From: Rubricoccus sp963708165
Lineage (GTDB): Bacteria; Bacteroidota; Rhodothermia; Rhodothermales; Rubricoccaceae
Length of the DNA stretch: 64,000 bases
Assembly (NCBI GenBank): GCA_963708165.1
Contig: OY970187.1
Location: 248,001-312,000 of the forward strand
Direction: 5' to 3'
In this document: positions 25,180-33,682 of the stretch, in pieces
How positions within the stretch are numbered: position 1 is the first letter of the stretch
Layout of the letters: each line of letters starts with the position of its first letter
Translations under genes and position numbers: made by a program
Notes under the pieces: model-generated
The model's database searches: none
The model's input: the letters and a program-made list of their open reading frames with translations, nothing else
Told to the model about the DNA's origin: nothing

Positions 25180-25869
25180 CTACCAGTTGGTGAACTCGGC
25201 GCCGCGCTCGTTCGCCACCACCCAGGCGCGCACCTGCTCGTAGATGTCCGTGTCGTTGGGCAGGTCCATGTGGAGCAGGCACTCCGTCGCGGTGTTCTCG
25301 GCGCCCTCCAGCTTGGGGCTGTCCTGCGGGATGATGACCAAGTCGCAGGGGGAGCGCCACGTCGCGTAGCGGGGCGTGCCGGGCGTCTCGTCGTCCTCGT
25401 TGAGAGCGCGGAGGAAGGCGGAGCCGGGGCGCATCTCGCGGCACGCATCGGACTGGCAGGTGAAGGCTGTAATGGTCCCGTGGCTGGGGCCGCCGAGCGA
25501 GACCCAGGCGTCCACGCGCGGGCCGCCGTCTAACTCTGCGATGTAGTACCGCGACGCCAGCGCGCCCATCGAGTGCGAGACGATGTCGACGCGAGAGGCC
25601 CCGGTCTCGGTCAGTACGGAATCGACCACACCGGCGAGAAACTCTGCCGTTTTCACGTTCGAGAGATTGGTGTCGTAGGACCACGCGACGAGGTAGCCCT
25701 CTGGCCAGCCGTCCTCGAGAAAGCGCTGCGTCATGGTTTCCCAGACCGAGCCGCTGGCGGACCAGCCGTGCACGAACACGATGGGATTGCGCTCGCGCGG
25801 ATCGGGCCGGGCGCCTGAGCAGCCAGAGGCGAGGAGCGCCGCGAAAACGAGGAAGAGCGGCGTCCGCAT
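25180..25869 (-). CDS. lipase-like alpha/beta-hydrolase lipoprotein
   Basis: This 229-residue protein starts at the ATG at 25869 and has a lipoprotein signal with lipobox ASGC (Cys17). The hydrolase domain opens with NPIVFVHGWSASGSVWETM (oxyanion HG) and has the nucleophile elbow SHSMG in VDIVSHSMGALASRYYIAEL, followed by SLGGPSHGT. This matches class 2 lipases of the LipA/EstB type (triacylglycerol lipase). A catalytic Asp is plausible near LVIIPQDSP and a His near LLHMDLPND. It is anchored in the envelope, probably facing the periplasm or surface. A longer start at 25890 is possible. Confidence 0.85.
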   Translation of the reverse strand: MRTPLFLVFAALLASGCSGARPDPRERNPIVFVHGWSASGSVWETMTQRFLEDGWPEGYLVAWSYDTNLSNVKTAEFLAGVVDSVLTETGASRVDIVSHSMGALASRYYIAELDGGPRVDAWVSLGGPSHGTITAFTCQSDACREMRPGSAFLRALNEDDETPGTPRYATWRSPCDLVIIPQDSPKLEGAENTATECLLHMDLPNDTDIYEQVRAWVVANERGAEFTNW

Positions 25870-25998
25870 GGTGGGTGGGAAGGTGTGCATCGGTGCAGAA
25901 CCCCGTTCCTCCGCGATGGTGCCGCTGAGCCTTCGGCGCTCGCCAGAGGCCTCTGGCGCCACGGCGCACACGCCCCACTGTCTACGCCCCACTGGCCC

Positions 25999-27138
25999 CT
26001 ACTCCTCGTCCCGCTGACCGCTGCCTTCCACCGCGCGGATGCGGTCGACCACGTGCTGCATCGCGGGGTGCATGGGCGTCTCGAAAAACACGCGCTCGCC
26101 AGAGGCCGGGTGCGTGAAGCCGAGAGTGCGGGCATGGAGCGCCTGATGCGGCAGCGCGGTGAACAGGTTGTGGAAGAACGCCTTGCGGCTGCCTGCCGAG
26201 AGGCCAAAGCGAATCGTCTCGCCGCCGTACGTCACGTCGCCGAAGATGGGGCGGCCGATGTGCTTGGCGTGGACACGGATCTGGTGCGTGCGTCCGGTTT
26301 CGAGCTTGAAGCGAACGAGCGAGAGAAAGCCCAGGTCTTCCTCGGTCCAGTAGTTCGTCGCGGCCCACTTGCCCTCGTCCTCTGGGCGGACGGCGATGAG
26401 CTTGCGGTTGCGCGGGTCGCGACCCAGCCACGTCTCAATGCGGCCCTCAGGCGGATTCGGCGTGCCCCACAGCAGCGCGATGTACTCGCGGTCGATCGTG
26501 CGCTCCGCGAACTGCTTGCCCAGTTGTGCCGCTACAACGTCAGACTTCGCAACGACCATCAGGCCGCTCGTGTCTTTGTCCAGCCGGTGTACCAGCCCGG
26601 GCCGCACCGTCTGGTCCCCGTCGAAGCGCGGCCCGGCATCCTCCATCGAGAGGCCTACGTCGTCGTCACTCTCGTCGTCCACGTCCTCCGCCGCCAGAGG
26701 CCCAGCACCGACGTGGTGCAGCAGCGCGTGGATGAGCGTGCCGGTCCGGTGCCCGAACGCCGGGTGCACCACCATGCCCGCGGGCTTGTTGACCACGATG
26801 ATGGAGTCGTCCTCGTAGACGATATCGAGCGGGATGTCCTCTGGCGTGACGACGATGGGCGGCGGGCGCATGATGCGGCACACGATGCGGTCGCCCGGCT
26901 GGATGCCCCACGAAGGCCTCGTGCGCGTCTTGCCGTTCACGTCCACGCCGCCGTCTTTGATGCCGCGCTGCACTTTGGCGCGCGTCGCGTTGGCGATTTT
27001 GCTCGTGAGGTACACGTCCAGCCGCATGCCTCCCTCCTGCCCCGGCGGCACGTCGATCTCGATGACCGTCTCGATCTTGTCGGGCTCATTGCTCGCGAGC
27101 GCGGCGGCGGACTTTTTCTTGGCAGGCTTCTGGGACAT
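25999..27138 (-). CDS. RluD-type 23S rRNA pseudouridine synthase
   Basis: The 379-residue protein has an N-terminal S4 RNA-binding domain (MRLDVYLTSKIANATRAKVQRGI) and a RluA/RluD catalytic domain. The active-site motif is HRLDKDTSGLM at residues 184-194 with catalytic Asp187, followed by the L-E-TGRTHQIRVHAKHIG motif. RluD isomerises uridines in helix 69 of 23S rRNA; substrate specificity cannot be read here. An acidic insert of about 30 residues (147-178, containing EDVDDESDDD and a motif-coded PLA) is unusual for the family and sits between the two core halves. Confidence 0.93.
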   Translation of the reverse strand: MSQKPAKKKSAAALASNEPDKIETVIEIDVPPGQEGGMRLDVYLTSKIANATRAKVQRGIKDGGVDVNGKTRTRPSWGIQPGDRIVCRIMRPPPIVVTPEDIPLDIVYEDDSIIVVNKPAGMVVHPAFGHRTGTLIHALLHHVGAGPLAAEDVDDESDDDVGLSMEDAGPRFDGDQTVRPGLVHRLDKDTSGLMVVAKSDVVAAQLGKQFAERTIDREYIALLWGTPNPPEGRIETWLGRDPRNRKLIAVRPEDEGKWAATNYWTEEDLGFLSLVRFKLETGRTHQIRVHAKHIGRPIFGDVTYGGETIRFGLSAGSRKAFFHNLFTALPHQALHARTLGFTHPASGERVFFETPMHPAMQHVVDRIRAVEGSGQRDEE

Positions 27139-27161
27139 GGCGGCAGCCTCTGGCGCGTGCC

Positions 27162-27205
27162 GGAGGGATACGGGATGCAGAGGGATGGCGGGATGCGTTC
27201 CCGCC
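27162..27205. repeat. heptamer array upstream of the pseudouridine synthase gene
   Basis: Imperfect 7-bp units of the type GGGATRC lie 24 bp upstream of the minus-strand start at 27138. The last unit pairs with an inverted TTCCCGCC. Confidence 0.5.
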
Positions 27206-27210
27206 AGAGG

Positions 27211-28365
27211 CTACGCGACGGGCACGCTCGTGCGCGCGAACTCTCGGACCGCTTCGACGGCGCGGTCGAGATCGTCGTCACTTGTCGTCGCGTGGGGCGC
27301 GAAGCGCAGCTTGCGGTCGCGGCAGCTCATGTGCACGCCAGAGGCCAGGAGGTGCGCGCGCAGAGCCTCTGGCGCGTCGTGCTCATACGTGACGATGCCC
27401 GAGGCCGGGTCGCCCTGGGGTCCCCATCGCGAGAGGCCGAGCGCGCCGAGAGACGCGGCGAGTCGGCCGCTCGCGCGGAGAACGGACGCCTCGACGGCGC
27501 CCGCGCCTACGTCCAGAAACTGATCCACGCTCGCCAGAAGCCCGAGTACTGGCCCCGTACACAGCGTACCCACGCGGAAGCGCGTCGCGTCTGGGTGGAG
27601 CCCCAGGCCCGCAGCACCGAAGTCCTCCCAATCCAGCGGTCCGTTGAGCCAACCGTACAGAGGCGTGAGCTGCGCCTGAAGCTCGGGCCGGACGGCCACA
27701 AACGCCGAGCCGTGCGGCCCCAGCATCCACTTCTGCCCGCCAGAGGCCAGGAAGTCAATGCCCAACTCGTCAAAGCGCATCTGCAGCGCCCCAACGCCCT
27801 GAATGCCGTCGACGGCCAGCAGGATGCCTCTGGCGCGGCACATGGCGCCCAGCTCCGCCAGAGGCGCGCGGAAGCCGGAGAGGAACTGCACCCATGAGAC
27901 CGAGAGCACGCGCGTCTGGGGTGTCAGCGTGGCCTCCACGTCCTCCAGGGTAAAGCAGCCTCTGGTAGCCGGTATCCGGTCGACGGTTACGCCGTGCGGT
28001 TCGAGCGCGAGCCATGGGAGCAGGTTGGCTGGAAACTCGCAGGCCGGGACTGCCACACGGTCGCCGGGCGTCCACGCCAGGCCTCTGGCGAGCACGTTGA
28101 TCGCGTACGACGTATTGGGCGCGTACTCCACATTCTCAGCGCTCGTGCCAATCAGTTCAGCGATGGCTCCGCGCCCCGCTTCGAGCCGCGGGATCACCGT
28201 CTCGAAGTTGTTGGGATTGGTCGCGCTCCGCTCCATCAGGTACGCCGTCATCGCGGCGACGGTCGGCATCGCCAGAGGCCCGGTTGCGGCATGGTCGAGG
28301 TACGCGATCCCTTCGGCGGGGTATGCGGAGGCGGTTCGCAGGCTCTGAATCATAGCGGGGGCCAT
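27211..28365 (-). CDS. class V aminotransferase (cysteine desulfurase-like fold)
   Basis: The 384-residue PLP enzyme has LDHAATGP at the N-terminus, the cofactor Asp in AVDGIQGVGAL (Asp186) and the Schiff-base lysine in SGGQKWMLGP (Lys212). These match class V aminotransferases, which include IscS/SufS desulfurases, isopenicillin-N epimerase-like and kynureninase-like enzymes. The desulfurase Cys loop is not evident in the C-terminal part, so an aminotransferase or epimerase-like role is more likely. No sulfur-cluster genes are adjacent. An ATG at 28353 is an alternative start. A terminator of the upstream exb operon lies just before its start. Confidence 0.88.
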   Translation of the reverse strand: MAPAMIQSLRTASAYPAEGIAYLDHAATGPLAMPTVAAMTAYLMERSATNPNNFETVIPRLEAGRGAIAELIGTSAENVEYAPNTSYAINVLARGLAWTPGDRVAVPACEFPANLLPWLALEPHGVTVDRIPATRGCFTLEDVEATLTPQTRVLSVSWVQFLSGFRAPLAELGAMCRARGILLAVDGIQGVGALQMRFDELGIDFLASGGQKWMLGPHGSAFVAVRPELQAQLTPLYGWLNGPLDWEDFGAAGLGLHPDATRFRVGTLCTGPVLGLLASVDQFLDVGAGAVEASVLRASGRLAASLGALGLSRWGPQGDPASGIVTYEHDAPEALRAHLLASGVHMSCRDRKLRFAPHATTSDDDLDRAVEAVREFARTSVPVA

Positions 28366-28367
28366 AG

Positions 28368-28399
28368 AAAACGGGGGCGGCCAACATAGCCGCCCCCGT
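28368..28399 (-). terminator. rho-independent terminator of the exb operon
   Basis: Read on the minus strand, an 11-bp perfect GC stem (ACGGGGGCGGC with GCCGCCCCCGT) with a 7-nt loop is followed by four T. It lies 25 bp after the last exb stop and directly before the aminotransferase start. Confidence 0.85.
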
Positions 28400-28423
28400 C
28401 GGGTTCTAGCGCCAGAGGCTGGA

Positions 28424-28858
28424 TTACTCCGCCTCGGCTGCCGTCGAGTAGTTGATGCGGAGAGCCTCGGCTTCGCGAAGCTCCTGCTGCACGTCGTACA
28501 GCGTGCCCGTCTCGATCTCTTTGTCGACGTTCATCGACATGATGGTCCGGGGCTCCTCGCGGAGGCGGATGTACATCAGGTCGCGAATGTCGGCGAAATC
28601 GTCCACGAGCGCATCGTCGACCTGGACGGCCTCTTCACCGGTTTCCTTGTTGGCGCCGACGTAGAGGTACTTGATGAGACGCTTCTGGTCGATCTTCTCC
28701 ACCGCCGATGCCTGCGGCAGGCGGTTGACGACGAGGAGCTCGGTCTCACGAAGCACCGTCGTCACCATGAAGAAGATCAGCAGCATGAAGATGATATCCG
28801 GCAGCGACGCTGTCGGGATCTCTTGCTTCGCGTTGCTCTTCTTTTTGAACTTGCCCAT
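28424..28858 (-). CDS. ExbD/TolR-family biopolymer transport protein (second copy)
   Basis: The 144-residue protein has a short basic cytoplasmic start (MGKFKKKSNAKQEIPTASL), then one transmembrane helix, DIIFMLLIFFMVTTVL, with the proton-pathway Asp at its beginning, and a periplasmic domain. ExbD works with ExbB to energise TonB or related systems. It is the last gene of the operon 30648-28424, 81 nt after the other ExbD, and ends before an intrinsic terminator. Two different ExbD proteins in one operon are common in Bacteroidota and relatives. Confidence 0.92.
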   Translation of the reverse strand: MGKFKKKSNAKQEIPTASLPDIIFMLLIFFMVTTVLRETELLVVNRLPQASAVEKIDQKRLIKYLYVGANKETGEEAVQVDDALVDDFADIRDLMYIRLREEPRTIMSMNVDKEIETGTLYDVQQELREAEALRINYSTAAEAE

Positions 28859-28939
28859 TCAGGGAGGGGGTTTCGGGATGGCGCCAGAGGCCTCTGGCGA
28901 TGCAGGTGAGCCTCTGGCGGGTCAGACGAGGGGTACGGC

Positions 28940-29521
28940 TCAGCCAGGATCGGGCTCGGCGAGCGAGATCTTGAGCGGGAAGCGGTCGGTGACCATGTCC
29001 TCGCTCTCGTCCTCTGGCGTGTCCGGGTTGTCATCTTTCAGACGCGATTTGTACGTCGCGTAGTCCGGTGCGCCGAACTCGCTGTTGGCGTACTGGTCGC
29101 GCACGTCCACATAGGCGCCCTTGATCTCGTCCAGAACCTCGATGTAACGCTCATACGGCAGCGCACGCTCGGTCTTAAACGACACGATGGCCTTATCGGA
29201 GTTCTCGGAGTAGCCTGGAAGCTGACCGAAGTTCGTGATGTGCTTTTTGACCTCGTCGCGGATGTCGTTCACATTCATGAACTCGCCCTCTACCAGCACG
29301 TCCCCGTTGTTGTTGACGAGGATGACGAGCAGATTGCGGTCCTTGATCTCCGGCGGGTCGACGGTGGTGTCGAGCTTGGGCGGAAGCTGCATGTAAATGC
29401 CCTTCTCCGTGTTGATCGTAGTGACCAGCAGGAAGAAGATGAGCAGCAGGAACGCGATGTCGGCCATTGAGGCCGTCCCGATCTCCGCGTCTCGCTTTGT
29501 ACGTCGTTTGAGGAGCGGCAT
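28940..29521 (-). CDS. ExbD/TolR-family biopolymer transport protein (first copy)
   Basis: The 193-residue protein begins MPLLKRRTKRDAEIGTASM and has the helix DIAFLLLIFFLLVTTI with the conserved Asp at its start. The periplasmic part includes a longer C-terminal extension than the sister protein (acidic, DDNPDTPEDESED), partly coded by a decamer. It lies 6 nt after the small membrane protein gene, so translation is coupled. Together with ExbB it should convert proton flow into work at the cell envelope, most likely for TonB-dependent receptors such as the one at 44420. Confidence 0.92.
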   Translation of the reverse strand: MPLLKRRTKRDAEIGTASMADIAFLLLIFFLLVTTINTEKGIYMQLPPKLDTTVDPPEIKDRNLLVILVNNNGDVLVEGEFMNVNDIRDEVKKHITNFGQLPGYSENSDKAIVSFKTERALPYERYIEVLDEIKGAYVDVRDQYANSEFGAPDYATYKSRLKDDNPDTPEDESEDMVTDRFPLKISLAEPDPG

Positions 29522-29527
29522 GGGCTG

Positions 29528-29809
29528 TTACTTGAGGAGGCCGCGCACGCCCGCAAACACGAGCGCTGCAAGGCCGGAGAAGATGAGCACGACGGCGGTC
29601 ATGATGAACGCAGTCGCGAGGCCGTCTTCCTGGCCCGCGTTGACGGCGTAAATGATGCCGAAGATGGCGAGCGGCATCACAAGCGCAATCAGCGCCACGG
29701 GACCCTGGCCTTTGAGACGAGCCGCGCCATTCATCGCGCCGAAGATGAGCATCATCAGCACGCACGCGGCGATGATGGCGATCGTGATCCAGATAAGCGG
29801 TGTAAGCAT
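29528..29809 (-). CDS. small three-helix membrane protein in the exb operon
   Basis: The 93-residue protein is almost entirely hydrophobic with three predicted helices (LIWITIAIIAACVLMMLIF, VALIALVMPLAIFGIIYAV, ATAFIMTAVVLIFSGLAALVFAGV). It has no recognised domain. Its place between exbB (74 nt upstream) and exbD (6 nt downstream) suggests an accessory subunit of the energising complex. I recall similar small proteins in exb operons of this group but cannot name the family. Confidence 0.8.
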   Translation of the reverse strand: MLTPLIWITIAIIAACVLMMLIFGAMNGAARLKGQGPVALIALVMPLAIFGIIYAVNAGQEDGLATAFIMTAVVLIFSGLAALVFAGVRGLLK

Positions 29810-29883
29810 GGGAGTTCAGGCAAGCGGTGACAACAAGTGGCGGGGCGGCGTGCGCCCCGCCAGAGGCGAACAGGTCTGGACCT

Positions 29884-30648
29884 CTATCCGAGGTCGACCT
29901 TGGTCACGTCGTCGCCCGTGCCGAGCTCGCGCTTGGGATCGGGCAGGGTCCGGCGGTTGCCGGCGCCGAGAGCGACCGGGCGGCCCATGTTCATCAGTGC
30001 CAGCGAGTCGATCAGCTCGACCGATGCCTCCTCCATATCGGCCGTGATGCGGTCGATCTTGGACACGCAGTAGTTGTAGAACACCTGTAGGATCATGGCC
30101 GCGATCAGACCGAAGACGGTCGTCAGGAGGGCGATTTTGATACCACCTGCAACGAGCGACGGCGAGATGTCACCGGCTTGCTGGATGGCGTCGAACGCCG
30201 CGACCATTCCGATAACGGTTCCGAGGAAGCCGAGCATCGGGGCGATGGTGATAAAGAGCGAGAGCCATACGAGGCCGCGCTCCAAGAAGCTCATCTCGAT
30301 GGAGCCGTACGAGACGACCGCCTTCTCGACGGCGTCCATGCCCTCGTCGTAGCGGAGCAGGCCTGCCTGCACGACGCTCGCGACGGGGCCGCGGGTACCT
30401 GCGCAAATGTCCTCGGCTGCGCTGACGCCGCCGTTGTCGAGCGCCTCTTTGACGCGCGCCATGAACTTGGGCGCGTTGATGTCTGAGCGGTTGAGCGACA
30501 GGATGCGCTCGAACGCGATCGCGAGGCCAATGATGAGGGCGATAAGGATGGGCCACATCCATTCGCCACCCTCGTTAAAGCGGTATACGAGTTGGTTGAC
30601 ATACCCGGACTCGGCGTCCTGGAGCAGGAGGAGGAGGGTGAGCTTCAT
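29884..30648 (-). CDS. MotA/TolQ/ExbB proton channel protein
   Basis: The 254-residue protein has an N-terminal helix (EWMWPILIALIIGLAIAFERIL), a cytoplasmic region and two further helices with the family signature LFITIAPMLGFLGTVIGMVAAF and KIALLTTVFGLIAAMILQVFYNY. These match ExbB/TolQ, which form the pentameric proton channel around an ExbD dimer. An SD-like GAGG lies a few nt before the ATG. It heads an operon of exbB, a small membrane protein and two exbD genes. Confidence 0.93.
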   Translation of the reverse strand: MKLTLLLLLQDAESGYVNQLVYRFNEGGEWMWPILIALIIGLAIAFERILSLNRSDINAPKFMARVKEALDNGGVSAAEDICAGTRGPVASVVQAGLLRYDEGMDAVEKAVVSYGSIEMSFLERGLVWLSLFITIAPMLGFLGTVIGMVAAFDAIQQAGDISPSLVAGGIKIALLTTVFGLIAAMILQVFYNYCVSKIDRITADMEEASVELIDSLALMNMGRPVALGAGNRRTLPDPKRELGTGDDVTKVDLG

Positions 30649-30914
30649 GGAACCTCTAAGTAGGGCAGGTGATGGCAGCCAGGGCCGCCAGAGGGAGGGA
30701 GTCGAGAAAGGGTGGGCGCGCAGTCGGGATCGCCTCTGGCGACGACCGGCGCGGATCCGGGGAGACGATCAATATCCCCAAGGTGCCTTGGAATGTCAAC
30801 GCAACGCGAAGCACAGACTGAAGCAGCACTGCCATGCGGGTTGGATCGGTCTGCGCTGGAGACCCAACGCCGCGGAAAGAGTTGCCGCGGCCCGCTCAGA
30901 AAATCTCCGTCGCA

Positions 30915-30932
30915 GCCTCTGGCGCCAGAGGC
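30915..30932. terminator. decamer dyad downstream of obg
   Basis: A perfect GCCTCTGGCGCCAGAGGC palindrome lies 26 bp after the obg stop (minus strand). No clear T-run on the minus strand. Confidence 0.4.
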
Positions 30933-30958
30933 TGAGCTCAGGCTACGCCGCGAGAGGC

Positions 30959-31970
30959 TCAGGCCACCTCGCGACCTTTGACGATGCGCTTCCAGAGGGC
31001 TTCATTGAGCGGGCCGAGGCCAGATTGCGCGACGGCCGAGACCGGCAGCACCTCCACGTCGTCTGGGAACCGCGCTCGGGCCTGGGCCACCCATTCCTCC
31101 GCGAGGTCTGGGCCTACGATGTCCATCTTGGTCAGTGCCACCATGCGCGGCTTGTCGAGCAGGTGCGGGCTGAAAGCTTCCAGTTCCGCCAGAAGCGTGT
31201 TGTACGCCTCGCCGGGCTTTTCCTCCTCGGCGGGGATGCAGAAGAGCAAGACGGCGTTGCGTTCGACGTGCTTGAGGAATCGGATGCCGAGCCCTTTTCC
31301 GTCGCTCGCGCCCTCAATGAGGCCGGGAATGTCGGCGATGACGAACGAGCGCCAGTCGCCGAGGTAGACCATGCCCGAGGCTGGGCTCCAGCGTCGTGAA
31401 CGGGTAGTCCGCGATCTTGGGCTTGGCGGCGCTCACGGCGCTCACAAGCGTACTTTTGCCTGCGTTGGGAAACCCGACGAGGCCCACGTCCGCCAGAAGC
31501 TTGAGCTCCAGCGTTACGTCGCGCTCTTCGCCTTCGGTGCCGGGCTGTGCGTATTGCGGCGATTGGCGCGTCGCGCTCTTGAAGTGCACGTTGCCGCGTC
31601 CGCCCAACCCACCCTGGGCGAGCGTGAGGGTCTGGCCTTCCTCGGTGATCTCGCCCAGCACCTCCTCCGTTCCGCCGTCTTTGGCGACGGTCCCGAGCGG
31701 CACGCGAATAACGATATCCGATCCCGTCTTGCCCGAGCGCTGCCCGCCTTCTCCCGGCTGGCCGCTCTCGGCTTTGTGGTGCCGGTTGTAGCGCAGGTCT
31801 AAGAGGGTGTACAGCGTGGAGTCGCCCACCAAGCTGACCGAGCCTCCCGCGCCGCCGTCGCCGCCGTCGGGGCCGCCGCTGGGCTCGTACTTGGCGCGGC
31901 GGAAGTGCGCGCTGCCCGGCCCTCCGCGGCCGCTCTTGACGGAAATGGTGACGTAGTCGACGAACTTCAT
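30959..31970 (-). CDS. obg: GTPase Obg (one-base shift inside)
   Basis: Obg is an essential ribosome-associated GTPase (50S assembly, stress response). From the ATG at 31970 (MKFVDYVTISVKSGRGGPGS) the glycine-rich OBG fold covers residues 1-158. Then comes the G domain: G1 GFPNAGKSTLVSAV, G3 DIPGLIEGAS, G4 TKMD and G5-type SAV. An extra base near 31374 (a run of C on the plus strand) splits the frame between FTTLEPSLG and MVYLGDWRSF; removing it gives 336 residues, a normal short Obg without a long C-terminal domain. An assembly indel is the likeliest reason. Confidence 0.92.
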
Positions 31971-32118
31971 GCGGGCCTCTGGCGGTGTGGCCCAAACGTA
32001 GCGCGGGACGCGCGCCCGTACCGGCAATCCCGGGTGAGGAACGCGCCCCGCGAAGACTCCCGCCAGAGGCTGTGACCACGCTGCAGCCCAGCGCCTGTGG
32101 CGCCAGAGGCTCAGCCGC

Positions 32119-32781
32119 CTAGTGCCGGAAGATGCCGCGGCGCTTGCCCTTGGCAAACGGGCGCCAGACGAGTCCTGCGGAGAGTCGGCCGCTGGCGAAC
32201 TCGATATCCTCGAACGTGCGAAAGTCGGCGTCCTCGGTCTGGAGTTCCTCCAACCGCCCGCCGGTGCCTTCGAGCGCGAGCTCAACGCCCACCTTGCGGC
32301 TGAGACGCACCTCGACGCCCGCGCCGAGCGTGAGCCCCCCGCCGCTCAACCGTGGGTCCTCGTCAGCGTCCGAGCCTCTGGCGTCGAGGATGATGCTCGT
32401 GCCGCGCAGGCCCGTGCGGAAAAAAGGGTTGACACGGCCAGACGGGAGCAGGTTGAACTGCGCGCCGAACTCTCCGCCGACGAGGGTGTAGTCGTCGCCA
32501 AGCGGGCCGAGGTCCGCGACGGGGATGCTGTCGACGACGCGGTCGATCTCGCCCTCCGACTGGATCCGTGCAGCGTTTGTGCTGAGGTAGAGCGTGACGG
32601 TCTTGGACAGGCCGAGGCCGACGCGGAGGCCAAGGCCGCCGCCCTCTTCGGTCTCGGCGTCGTCTATGTCGCCGAGCGCGATGCCGGTGCCATAGACGCT
32701 CGGCGTAAAGGACCATCCCTTCTGGGCGGACGCGGACGTGGCGGCGAGAACAAAGGTGAGAGCGAGAAGAAGCGGGCGCAT
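32119..32781 (-). CDS. outer-membrane beta-barrel protein
   Basis: The protein is 220 residues from the ATG at 32781 (signal MRPLLLALTFVLAATSASA, then QKGWSFTPSVYGTG). The mature part alternates short strands with acidic loops, and the strands are enriched for aromatic or Gly residues (GGGLGLRVGLGL, YTLVGGEFGAQFNLL, LRGTSIILDARG), as in OmpW/OmpA-like barrels. It ends in basic residues rather than the usual aromatic, which is unusual. The longer upstream frame to 33261 overlaps rnhA and was rejected. It is divergent from rnhA, with 93 bp between. Confidence 0.8.
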   Translation of the reverse strand: MRPLLLALTFVLAATSASAQKGWSFTPSVYGTGIALGDIDDAETEEGGGLGLRVGLGLSKTVTLYLSTNAARIQSEGEIDRVVDSIPVADLGPLGDDYTLVGGEFGAQFNLLPSGRVNPFFRTGLRGTSIILDARGSDADEDPRLSGGGLTLGAGVEVRLSRKVGVELALEGTGGRLEELQTEDADFRTFEDIEFASGRLSAGLVWRPFAKGKRRGIFRH

Positions 32782-32874
32782 GATCGTGTGGGGGTTGCGT
32801 GGCCTCTGCTGGGCGCCAGAGGCGAAACGTGCGGATCTTGCTAGGCCCGACGCGCGCCACCCCCGAGAGGTTAC

Positions 32875-33333
32875 ATGAAGGAAGTCACGATCTACACCGA
32901 CGGCGCCTGTTCTGGAAACCCTGGCCCTGGCGGCTGGGGCGCCCTGCTCCAGTTCGGACAGCCGCCCATCGAGAAAGAGATGTCCGGCCACGAGGTCGAC
33001 ACGACGAACAACCGCATGGAGCTCGCCGCCGCTGCCGAGGCGATGGAGGCGCTCACGGCACCCTGCAAGGTCCGCCTGCACTCGGACAGCGCGTACCTCG
33101 TCAACGCCTTCAACGACGACTGGCTGAGCGGATGGCAGCGCCGCGGCTGGAAGAAGTCGGACAAGAAGCCGGTCCTCAACCGCGATCTGTGGGAGCGGCT
33201 TCTGGCGCAGGCCAAGCGCCATGAGGTGACGTGGATTAAGGTCAAGGGCCACTCCGGCCACCCGCTCAACGACCGCGTGGACGCGCTCGCGGTCCAGGGA
33301 CGCGAGGTGGCGCGCATCGAGCGCGACGGCTGA
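32875..33333 (+). CDS. rnhA: ribonuclease HI
   Basis: RNase HI removes the RNA strand of RNA-DNA hybrids (primers, R-loops). The 152-residue protein has all four catalytic acids: Asp9 (YTDGACSGNPGPGGW), Glu at NNRMELAA, Asp at LHSDSAYLVN and Asp near the C-terminus in NDRVDALA. The basic protrusion WQRRGWKKSDKKPVLN is also present. Length is typical. An SD-like GAGAGG lies about 6 nt before the ATG. Confidence 0.97.
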   Translation: MKEVTIYTDGACSGNPGPGGWGALLQFGQPPIEKEMSGHEVDTTNNRMELAAAAEAMEALTAPCKVRLHSDSAYLVNAFNDDWLSGWQRRGWKKSDKKPVLNRDLWERLLAQAKRHEVTWIKVKGHSGHPLNDRVDALAVQGREVARIERDG

Positions 33334-33351
33334 GCCTCTGGCGCCAGAGGC
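33334..33351. terminator. decamer dyad after rnhA
   Basis: A perfect GCCTCTGGCGCCAGAGGC palindrome begins right after the stop codon. No T-run. Confidence 0.45.
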
Positions 33352-33364
33352 CTCGGGGCATTGG

Positions 33365-33564
33365 GGTGGTGCGTGGCTACCCCCCGCTTCGCTCGCCCGC
33401 TGGTCGCGAAGCTGTCCCCCTCAACGAGGGGGACAATTCCCACCGCGGTCTTCCCGAATAGGGAGTCAAGCCTCCAGCGTCTGCAAGATTGAGATGTGGA
33501 TTGTCCCCCTTGGCAAGGGGGACAGCTTGACCGCCGTCCAGGCGTGTTAAGCGGGGGGTGCTGC
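33365..33564. repeat. ~200-bp inverted-repeat element, copy 2
   Basis: This full-length copy matches 18579-18779 in both arms while the ~50-bp centre differs. It fills most of the 349-bp gap between rnhA and ftsK, where no gene is seen. A tail-to-tail decamer pair follows near 33585. Confidence 0.7.
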
Positions 33565-33682
33565 ACAGCCGAGCGCAAAACCCCGCCAGAGGCCTCTGGC
33601 GCCGGAACACCTCTCGCGAGACACCCCGCCAGAGGCATCCCGGCTCCGGTTATCTTTCCCCCATCGCCTCCACCCGCCCCCT

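Noticed and set aside
25885..27897. Plus-strand 670-residue frame
   Set aside because: Antisense to the pseudouridine synthase and aminotransferase genes, both with exact active-site motifs.
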